The notes beneath the pieces were generated by a model. It worked only from the letters and a program-made list of their open reading frames with translations, was not told the DNA's origin and ran no database searches. This document shows positions 30,363 through 36,381 of a DNA stretch of 42,645 nt, piece after piece (the stretch's first letter is position 1; each line of letters begins with the position of its first letter). Location: the NCBI GenBank assembly GCA_052139675.1, contig JBKQWE010000061.1:1-42645 (forward strand), written 5' to 3'. The position numbers were made by a program, and so were the translations under genes. This DNA is from JBEKCB01 sp052139675. GTDB taxonomy: Bacteria > Planctomycetota > Brocadiia > CAIUPP01.

Positions 30363-30935
30363 ATGGCCAGGCAGAAATACGTCCTCGCCGTCGTCGGCAG
30401 CCCGCGGAAGCACGGCAACAGCGACACCCTTTGCGACCGCGTCCTGGCCGGCGCGCGGAGCGCCGGGGCGCGCGTCGAGAAGTTCTACCTCTACTCGATG
30501 GACATCAAGCCGTGCCGCGCGTGCGAGGCGTGCCGCGCCGACGGGACCGGCGTCTGCGTCCAGGACGACGACATGCGCGTGATGTACCCGCGGCTGAAGC
30601 AGTGCGACGGGCTCGTCATCGCCACCCCGATCTACTGGATGATGGTCTCCGGCCCGACCAAGCTCTTCCTCGACCGATGGTATCCGCTGAGCCTCGAGAA
30701 CCGGCAGTTCCTGAAGGCGAAGCGCGCCGTCTGCTGCCTGACCTACGGCGCGGACGACGTGCTCCTCTCCGGCGCCGACGTCACCGCGCGGGCGCTCAAC
30801 GACGTTTTCACGTTCCTGAAGGTGCCGGTGAACTTCGTCCACGCGAGCGCCTGGAGCAAAGGCGACATCAAATCCAACGCCGCCGCGCTCAAGCGCGCAT
30901 ACGAGGCGGGGAAGCAGATGGTCAAGGCGGTCTGA
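30363..30935 (+). CDS. Flavodoxin-like NAD(P)H-dependent FMN reductase
   Basis: A 190-residue flavodoxin-fold protein. It has the FMN phosphate loop 'GSPRKHGNSDTLCDR', the dinucleotide region 'TPIYWMMVSGPTKLFLDRWY' and a Cys-rich stretch 'PCRACEACRADGTGVCVQDD' that resembles the 4Fe-4S or zinc site of iron-sulfur flavoproteins. Such enzymes transfer electrons from NAD(P)H to quinones or metals. The ATG at 30363 follows a run of G residues (AAAAAAGGGGG). It shares the TGATG junction with the MntA gene, so the reductase, the toxin-antitoxin pair and possibly nrdJ are cotranscribed. Confidence 0.87.
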   Translation: MARQKYVLAVVGSPRKHGNSDTLCDRVLAGARSAGARVEKFYLYSMDIKPCRACEACRADGTGVCVQDDDMRVMYPRLKQCDGLVIATPIYWMMVSGPTKLFLDRWYPLSLENRQFLKAKRAVCCLTYGADDVLLSGADVTARALNDVFTFLKVPVNFVHASAWSKGDIKSNAAALKRAYEAGKQMVKAV

Positions 30936-31243
30936 TGGACACGACAGCGCAGAACATGCCTCACGCGAAGATCGTCGAGTTCTGCAAACGCAATCATATC
31001 CGCAAGCTGTCTCTCTTCGGCTCCGTGCTGCGAGGGGACGCTTCGCCGGACAGCGACGTGGACTTCGTCGTGGAGTTCGAGCCGGCGGCGACGCCGGGGT
31101 ACTTCGGCCTGGCGCGCATGGAACGAGAGCTATCTGAAATCCTGGGCGGCAGGAAGGTTGACCTCCGAACGCCGGGCGAGCTCAGCCGCTATTTCAGGGA
31201 CGAGGTGCTTGCGCAGGCAAAGGTCGAGTATGCGCAGCGATGA
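30935..31243 (+). CDS. mntA: MntA-type nucleotidyltransferase antitoxin
   Basis: A 102-residue minimal nucleotidyltransferase. The motif 'GSVLRGDASPDSDVDF' fits G29-S30-x10-D41-x-D43, the GSx10DxD signature of MntA. Family members inactivate the partner toxin HepT by attaching AMP residues to its tyrosine (type VII toxin-antitoxin). The start is ATG 30935, sharing one base with the flavodoxin stop (TGATG). It overlaps hepT by 14 bp. Position, size and motif together make the assignment secure; activity has not been tested here. Confidence 0.88.
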   Translation: MDTTAQNMPHAKIVEFCKRNHIRKLSLFGSVLRGDASPDSDVDFVVEFEPAATPGYFGLARMERELSEILGGRKVDLRTPGELSRYFRDEVLAQAKVEYAQR

Positions 31244-31583
31244 CCTGATTCGTCTCCGTCATATGCTGGATGCCGCGAATGAGGCCCGCTCTTTCGCCGC
31301 AGGCAAGACCCGCGATGACCTGAACGCCAACCGCATGTTGGTCCTCTCGCTCGTGAAGGACATCGAAGTCCTCGGTGAGGCGGCGACTAAAGTTTCAGCG
31401 GCCGTCCGAACCGCAACGCCGGAAATCCCATGGCAAGATATCGTTGATATGAGAAACAGGCTTATCCACGGCTACTTCGACATTGACCTTGACGTCGTTT
31501 GGGACACCGTCTGCAACGACCTGCCGCCGCTGATCCGGAAATTGGACGCCATCGTTTCAAAGGAGAAGGACGCGCGGGTCTGA
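31230..31583 (+). CDS. hepT: HepT-like HEPN-domain ribonuclease toxin
   Basis: A 117-residue HEPN protein with 'DMRNRLIHGYFDIDLDVVWD': R75-x4-H80-x-Y82, the RNase motif with the tyrosine that MntA modifies. HepT cleaves RNA and stops growth when not neutralised. The ATG at 31230 lies inside the end of mntA (14-bp overlap), the normal gene order with antitoxin first. The gene ends 34 bp before nrdJ. Whether the pair is kept for plasmid-like addiction, phage defence or as a relic cannot be told from sequence; all key residues are present, so it is likely functional. Confidence 0.88.
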   Translation: MRSDDLIRLRHMLDAANEARSFAAGKTRDDLNANRMLVLSLVKDIEVLGEAATKVSAAVRTATPEIPWQDIVDMRNRLIHGYFDIDLDVVWDTVCNDLPPLIRKLDAIVSKEKDARV

Positions 31584-31617
31584 CAGGCGCGGCGGGAAAG
31601 GTTGGGGGACATCGAAA

Positions 31618-34600
31618 TTGGCCATCGAACGGATCCGCAAGCGCGACGGGCGGGTGGAGGCGTTTGACGCGGGGAAGATCGCGCGCGCGATCCTCGGGGC
31701 GATGCGCGAGCTCGGGCGCGAGGACGCCGCCGCGGCGGCGCGCTATGCCGAGCGCGTCGGGAAGCTCCTCGAAGGCGGCCGCCGCGCGCAGGTCCCTACG
31801 GTCGAACAGGTGCAGGACCTCGTCGAGCGCGTGCTCGGCGACGAGAAGGAGCCCGACCTCGCTAAAGCGTATATCCTTCACAGGTTCCGACACGCCGGGC
31901 TGCGCGAGGCGAAGTCGGTGCTCGGCGTGCATGACGACCTGAAGCTCTCGCTGAACGCCATCCGCGTGCTCGAGAAGCGCTACCTGCGCAAGGATGCGAA
32001 CGGGAACATCGCCGAGACGCCTTCGCAGATGTTCCGCCGCGTCGCGACCGCCGTCGCGGCCGTGGACGCCGGCTACGAGGGCGCCGCCGATGAGCGCGCG
32101 AACGCGGAGCGCTTCTACGCGCTGATGTCCTCGCTCGAGTTCCTGCCGAATTCGCCGACGCTGATGAACGCCGGCACCGACCTCGGCCAGCTCTCCGCCT
32201 GCTTCGTGCTGCCGGTCGAGGATTCCATGGACGGCATCTTCTCGGCGCTGCGCAACATGGCGTTCATCCACCAGTCCGGCGGCGGCACCGGGTTCAGCTT
32301 CTCGCGCCTGCGGCCGAGCGGCGACGTCGTCCGCTCGACCGGCGGAGTCGCCTCCGGGCCGATCTCGTTCATCGAGGTCTTCGACAAGGCGACCGACGTC
32401 ATCAAGCAGGGCGGCCGCCGGCGCGGCGCGAACATGGCCATCCTCAGCATTGACCACGCCGACGCGATGGACTTCATCCTCTGCAAGACGCGGCCGGGGT
32501 TCCTCGAGAACTTCAACATCTCCGTCAGCGTCACCGACGTGTTCATGCAGGCGGTGGAATCCGGCGGCGAACACGTCTTCATCAACCCGCGCACCGGCGA
32601 GGCCACCGACCGCCGCCCCGCGCGCGAGGTCTTCGACCTGATCTGCTCGGCGGCCTGGCAGTGCGGCGATCCGGGGCTGGTCTTCATGGACGAGATCAAC
32701 CGCTGCAATCCGCTCATCGAGCTCGCGCGCATCGAGGCCACGAATCCGTGCGTGACCGGCGACACGTGGGTTCAAACGAGTGCGGGCGCGCGCCAGGTGC
32801 GCGCTCTGATCGGAAAGAGATTCCACGCGCTCGTGAACGGCCGGCCGCACGCGACGGGTCCGGAGGGGTTCTTCCGCACCGGCCTGAGACAGATCGTAAA
32901 GCTCCGAACCATTGAAGGTTACGCAGTACGCTCGACGGACGATCACCTTTTCCGCCGCGTCACGCGCAGGACGCGCGACAGGATCGAATTCGAATGGACT
33001 CCCGCAGCCCGGCTCAACCCCGGCGACGAAGTGCTTCTCCACAACCACCGGGCGCATCCGCGCTGGCCAGGCGATTACACTCGCGAGCAAGGCTATCTTC
33101 TCGGGCTGCTTGTCGGCGACGGCGTCCTCAAGCGAGACAAGGCGATCCTCTCCGTCTGGGATGCCGCCGGGCCGGGTATCCTCGGCGTCAAGGAAGAGGC
33201 GCTGCGCTGCGCTCGAGCCTTGCCGCACCGCGCCGACTTCAAGGGATGGATCGAGGTTAAGGGCCGTGCGGAAAGCCGCCTCAGTCTTTCCGCGCTGCGG
33301 GACCTGGCGTTGGAATGCGGCATGCGCGCCGGCCGCAAGGCTGTCACGTCGAAACTGGAACAGGGATCGAGCCGCTTCTGCCGGGGATTCCTCCGAGGGC
33401 TTTTCGACGCCGACGGGTCGGTCCAGGGCGGACAGGTCAAAGGCGTCAGCGTCCGGCTGGCTCAATCCGATCTTGCCCGCCTGGAAGCGGCCCAGCGGAT
33501 GCTGCTGCGGCTGGGAATTGCCTCCACGATCTACGGCCGGCGCGCGGCCGGAACTAAACTGCTCCCCGACGGCAAGGGCGGTCGCAAGACTTATCCCATT
33601 CGGGCACAGCACGAGCTGGTCATCAGCGGCGACAATGTGGCCCAGTTCGCCGATCAGGTCGGATTCGCCGACGACGCAAAGGCCGCGAAGCTGTCGCGCC
33701 TGCTCGCCGGGTATTCGCGACGGCTCAACCGCGAGCCATTTGTGGCCCGCGTCCTGTCGGTGGCGCCGGACGGCGAGGAAGATGTATTTGACGCCAGCGT
33801 CGAAAACGCGCATGCGTTCGACGCCAACGGCTTCATGGCGCACAACTGCGGCGAACAGCCGCTGCTTCCGTACGAGTCCTGCAACCTCGGCAGCATCAAC
33901 CTCACGCGCTTCGTGAAGGACGGCCACCTCGACTTCGCGCGGCTCGACGAGACGGTGGACGCGGCGGTGCATTTCCTCGACAACGTCATTGACGCGAACC
34001 GTTACCCGATCGCCGAGATCGAGCGCGCGACGCGCGACAGCCGCAAGATCGGGCTTGGCATAATGGGTTTCAGCGATTGCCTTTACATGATGAACATCCC
34101 CTACGATTCCGAGGACGCGCTGCGGCTGGCGGAGGCGCTTTTCCGGCGGATCGCGAAGCGCGGCCACGCGGCCTCGGTGCGGCTGGGCGAGCGGCGCGGG
34201 TCGTTCCCGCTGTTCGCCCGGAGCACGTGGAAGGCACAGGGATTTTCCGCGCTGCGCAACGCGACGGTGACCACCATCGCGCCGACCGGCACGATCGGGC
34301 TGATCGCCGGCGTCTCCAGCGGCATCGAGCCGGTCTTCGCGCTGCGGTACTGGCGGACGATGGCGGAGGGTACGACGTTCTTCGAGACGCACTCGGAGTT
34401 CACGCGCCGCGCGGAGGCGCTGGGGACGGACCTCGAGGGTCTGTTCTCCGGCTGCGCGCGCGACGGGTCCATCCGCACGTGCAAGGAGCTGCCGGAGGAT
34501 CTGCGCCGCGTTTTCGTCGTCGCGCGCGACATCTCGCCGGAGTGGCACGTCCGCATGCAGGCCGCGTTCCAGAAGTTCTCCGACAACGGCGTCTCCAAGA

Positions 34601-34824
34601 CGATCAACCTGCCGCGGTCGGCGACGGTGGAGGATGTGCGCAAGGCGTACCTGCTCGCGCACCGGCTCAAGTGCAAGGGCATCACGGTGTACCGCGAAGG
34701 CTCGAAAGAGGCCGAGGTGCTGCGCGCCGGGCCGCCGACCTCGGCGCTGGACAGGATTCCGCGGCTCAATTCCGAGTCCTGCGATCCGCGCGACAGCACC
34801 GTTTGCCGGAGATGCCCGGGATAG
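31618..34824 (+). CDS. nrdJ: Class II (B12-dependent) ribonucleotide reductase with an intein
   Basis: A 1068-residue precursor: extein of 702 residues plus a 366-residue intein. NrdJ reduces ribonucleotides using adenosylcobalamin and needs no oxygen. The N-terminus is an ATP-cone ('IRKRDGRVEAFDAGKIARAI', about 3-90), then 'QLSACFVLPVEDSMDGIF' with a redox Cys, 'HQSGGGTGFSFSRLRP', the finger-loop 'NP-CGEQ' split by the intein, 'SCNLGSINL', and 'TIAPTGTIGLIAGVSSGIEP'. The C-terminus carries 'STVCRRCPG', a probable reducing Cys pair. The start is a TTG at 31618 after GGGGGA; no ATG is available before the ATP-cone. Functional enzyme requires splicing. Confidence 0.93.
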   Translation: MAIERIRKRDGRVEAFDAGKIARAILGAMRELGREDAAAAARYAERVGKLLEGGRRAQVPTVEQVQDLVERVLGDEKEPDLAKAYILHRFRHAGLREAKSVLGVHDDLKLSLNAIRVLEKRYLRKDANGNIAETPSQMFRRVATAVAAVDAGYEGAADERANAERFYALMSSLEFLPNSPTLMNAGTDLGQLSACFVLPVEDSMDGIFSALRNMAFIHQSGGGTGFSFSRLRPSGDVVRSTGGVASGPISFIEVFDKATDVIKQGGRRRGANMAILSIDHADAMDFILCKTRPGFLENFNISVSVTDVFMQAVESGGEHVFINPRTGEATDRRPAREVFDLICSAAWQCGDPGLVFMDEINRCNPLIELARIEATNPCVTGDTWVQTSAGARQVRALIGKRFHALVNGRPHATGPEGFFRTGLRQIVKLRTIEGYAVRSTDDHLFRRVTRRTRDRIEFEWTPAARLNPGDEVLLHNHRAHPRWPGDYTREQGYLLGLLVGDGVLKRDKAILSVWDAAGPGILGVKEEALRCARALPHRADFKGWIEVKGRAESRLSLSALRDLALECGMRAGRKAVTSKLEQGSSRFCRGFLRGLFDADGSVQGGQVKGVSVRLAQSDLARLEAAQRMLLRLGIASTIYGRRAAGTKLLPDGKGGRKTYPIRAQHELVISGDNVAQFADQVGFADDAKAAKLSRLLAGYSRRLNREPFVARVLSVAPDGEEDVFDASVENAHAFDANGFMAHNCGEQPLLPYESCNLGSINLTRFVKDGHLDFARLDETVDAAVHFLDNVIDANRYPIAEIERATRDSRKIGLGIMGFSDCLYMMNIPYDSEDALRLAEALFRRIAKRGHAASVRLGERRGSFPLFARSTWKAQGFSALRNATVTTIAPTGTIGLIAGVSSGIEPVFALRYWRTMAEGTTFFETHSEFTRRAEALGTDLEGLFSGCARDGSIRTCKELPEDLRRVFVVARDISPEWHVRMQAAFQKFSDNGVSKTINLPRSATVEDVRKAYLLAHRLKCKGITVYREGSKEAEVLRAGPPTSALDRIPRLNSESCDPRDSTVCRRCPG
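32749..33846 (+). mobile_element. Intein with LAGLIDADG homing endonuclease in nrdJ
   Basis: This 366-residue protein intron covers residues 378-743 of the NrdJ precursor. It begins with Cys ('CVTGDTWVQTSAG', block A), has block B 'VRSTDDHLF' (T-D-D-H), two LAGLIDADG helices ('LLGLLVGDGVL' and 'LRGLFDADGSV', each keeping its acidic residue), block F 'VENAHAFDANGF', and ends 'MAHN'. The next residue is Cys of 'CGEQPLLPYESC', the catalytic thiyl cysteine position. All splicing residues and both endonuclease aspartates are intact, so it may still splice and home. Confidence 0.93.
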
Positions 34825-34871
34825 GCCGCGCAAGTTCCAAGGCCGAAGGCCCAATTTCCAGGAGGTGAACC

Positions 34872-35477
34872 ATGCACTGGCACTGGACTCCGCCCGAGCA
34901 GATCGTGAACGGCCTACCGGCGATCGTCCTCGCCGGCCTGTGTTTGCTGATCGGCGCGGTGTTCATCTTCTGGGGATGGAAGATCTTCCGGGTCGCGTTG
35001 GCGCTGATGGGCGCGCTCGTGGGCTGGGCGGTCGGCCTGGCCATCGCCGCGCCGCTGGGGCTTGGCGCCGTGGTCGTGGCGCTGCCGCTGGCCATCATCT
35101 GCGCGCTTCTCGCGCTGTTCCTGGTGCGAGTCGGCGTGTTCCTCATCGCCGGGATGTGGGCCGCGCTCCTGGTCCTGGGCGCAACCGACCTGATCCAGGC
35201 TGCCGCCGCGCGCTATGTCGCGGCCGGCGTGGCGTTCTTCGTCATCGGGGTCCTGGCTCTGCTGCTCTGGCGGCCGGTGATCATCTTCCTCCTGGCGATG
35301 TTCGGCGCGGGGCTGGTCGCCGATGCCGCGGCGATGACGGCGGACCTCTTCAAGCCCGGCGCCGCGGCCCGATGGGAAACGGCGCATCCGTGGCTCATGT
35401 TCCTGGCGATCATTATCGTGGCGTGCATCGGCCTGTATCATCAGGAAGAGGAGGAGCATCCCGGGCATTCGGGCTGA
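34872..35477 (+). CDS. Polytopic membrane protein (DUF4203/TMEM198-like)
   Basis: A 201-residue protein with six or seven predicted membrane helices rich in Gly and Ala ('GLCLLIGAVFIFWGWKIFRV', 'LALMGALVGWAVGLAI' and so on) and an acidic, His-containing tail ('HQEEEEHPGHSG'). The repeated helix-Gly pattern resembles DUF4203 (TMEM198-like) proteins, but this is a weak match from memory. No function is known to me. The ATG at 34872 follows a near-perfect AGGAGGTGA. It comes 47 bp after nrdJ, with a short GGCCGAAGGCC repeat in the gap, and converges with the next gene at an 8-bp gap. Confidence 0.6.
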   Translation: MHWHWTPPEQIVNGLPAIVLAGLCLLIGAVFIFWGWKIFRVALALMGALVGWAVGLAIAAPLGLGAVVVALPLAIICALLALFLVRVGVFLIAGMWAALLVLGATDLIQAAAARYVAAGVAFFVIGVLALLLWRPVIIFLLAMFGAGLVADAAAMTADLFKPGAAARWETAHPWLMFLAIIIVACIGLYHQEEEEHPGHSG

Positions 35478-35485
35478 GTCGCCGC

Positions 35486-35827
35486 TTACGGCCGCGGAAG
35501 GGAAGGCAGCACGTTGCCGGCGACGTAGAGGACGATCAGGCCGATATAGAAGAGGCCGCTGATGATCGCGCCGGCGGCGGCGTACTTCTTCGACGCGTCC
35601 GAGGTCAGCCCGGCGATGCAGGCCAGCAGGGCGATCGGCGAGAAGCAGTAGAAGCAGAACGAGATGGTCCTCAGCACGTCGCCGGCGGTCTGGGCGATCT
35701 GCGGCTGTCCGGCCGGGGCTGCCGCCGCTGCCGGGAGGAAGAGCAGGAGCGGCAGAACCACCCACGGGACCAGCGAAAGCCAGAACCCGATCTTGCCGAT
35801 GCCCGTGACGCCGGCGGAATTTTCCAT
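35486..35827 (-). CDS. Small membrane protein, function unknown
   Basis: A 113-residue protein with three hydrophobic segments ('IGFWLSLVPWVVLPLLLFL', 'ISFCFYCFSPIALLACIAG', 'AAGAIISGLFYIGLIVLYV'). The layout (short N-tail, helix, loop of about 20 residues, two helices) resembles DUF4190-type small membrane proteins, but I cannot prove the family. The ATG at 35827 is chosen over an upstream ATG because AGGAG lies 11 bases before it and the upstream part consists of dispersed-repeat sequence. No neighbours suggest a role. Confidence 0.6.
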   Translation of the reverse strand: MENSAGVTGIGKIGFWLSLVPWVVLPLLLFLPAAAAAPAGQPQIAQTAGDVLRTISFCFYCFSPIALLACIAGLTSDASKKYAAAGAIISGLFYIGLIVLYVAGNVLPSLPRP

Positions 35828-35842
35828 GGTTAGTTTCTCCTC

Positions 35843-35882
35843 GCTCCGGATTCCGTACTCGATACTCACTCCGCACTCCTCA
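35843..35882. repeat. Dispersed repeat-like sequence with TCGATACTC/GTACTCG words
   Basis: This 40-bp stretch of short pyrimidine-rich words (CCGTACTCGATACTCACTCC) lies between two minus-strand genes. It looks like the low-complexity repeats seen at 28051-28136 and 30236-30329, but I find no second full copy in this window. Confidence 0.3.
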
Positions 35883-35883
35883 T

Positions 35884-36177
35884 TCATTCGTCAATGGGCT
35901 CGTGCTCTGCGCAATCATCCGGAATCTCGTCCGCCTCGGCGTTGATCAGCATGTTGTGCTTCTTGCAGGCGAGCGTGCCGGCGGCGGAATTGACCTGCTC
36001 GGCATGCTTGCACCGGGCGCAGCGGGAGAAGGTGGCGCTGTCCACCGCCGGCGGACCGGGCGGCGCGGCCGGGTCGGTCTGAAGCGCGGCCGCCGGCGCT
36101 TCGCTCGGCGCGGACTCGGCGGGCGGTTGCGCAGGAAGCTGTTTCGGCTGGGCCGGCCCGTTGGGCGATTCGGTCAT
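35884..36177 (-). CDS. Small Pro/Ala-rich protein with a four-cysteine (zinc-ribbon-like) C-terminus
   Basis: A 97-residue protein: residues 1-45 are Pro/Ala/Ser/Glu-rich and probably disordered. The C-terminal half reads 'FSRCARCKHAEQVNSAAG', then 'LACKKHNMLINAEADEIPDD' and 'CAEHEPIDE'. Cysteines 53, 56, 71 and 89 with nearby histidines could bind one zinc ion. The conserved-looking 'NMLINAEADEIPDDC' stretch is unlike ordinary zinc ribbons. I know no function. ATG 36177 follows GAGGACGAGAAG. It is divergent from alaS and has a recognisable promoter at 36227-36257. Confidence 0.65.
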   Translation of the reverse strand: MTESPNGPAQPKQLPAQPPAESAPSEAPAAALQTDPAAPPGPPAVDSATFSRCARCKHAEQVNSAAGTLACKKHNMLINAEADEIPDDCAEHEPIDE

Positions 36178-36226
36178 CTTCTCGTCCTCATGCCGGAAAC
36201 CGGATGCGCCGGCTCCGGCGGAGCCT

Positions 36227-36257
36227 ATTGTATCCGATAGGCCCGCCGGCCTGTCAA
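36227..36257 (-). promoter_or_regulatory. Promoter for the Cys-rich protein gene
   Basis: On the minus strand a perfect -35 TTGACA (36252-36257) and -10 TACAAT (36227-36232) lie 19 bp apart, slightly longer than ideal. CCTAT and ATAGG (36224-36240) make a small hairpin over the start region. Confidence 0.45.
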
Positions 36258-36264
36258 ATTGCGT

Positions 36265-36293
36265 TTGCGGAGCCGCGGCGATTATCGTAGGAT
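36265..36293 (+). promoter_or_regulatory. Possible promoter for alaS
   Basis: TTGCGG (36265-36270) and TAGGAT (36288-36293) are 17 bp apart, with moderate matches. Transcription would begin near 36300, just before a palindromic repeat in the leader. Confidence 0.3.
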
Positions 36294-36308
36294 ATGCAAA
36301 CCGCCGCG

Positions 36309-36335
36309 GCCCTTCGACACGCTCAGGGCCGAAGG
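36309..36335. repeat. Dispersed palindromic repeat, TTCGAC-CGCTCA family, upstream of alaS
   Basis: CCCTTCGACACGCTCAGGGC matches the core found at 1459-1480 and in murD, one base shorter. CCTTCG and CGAAGG at its ends can pair as a hairpin in the alaS leader. Confidence 0.55.
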
Positions 36336-36381
36336 TCCGGCGGCCTCGCTGAGTTCCCCCGGAAAACGTGGAAGGCGCAAC

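Noticed and set aside
30284..30934. A long N-terminal extension for MntA
   Set aside because: The in-frame upstream sequence is another frame of the flavodoxin gene, and the MntA family begins near the ATG at 30935.
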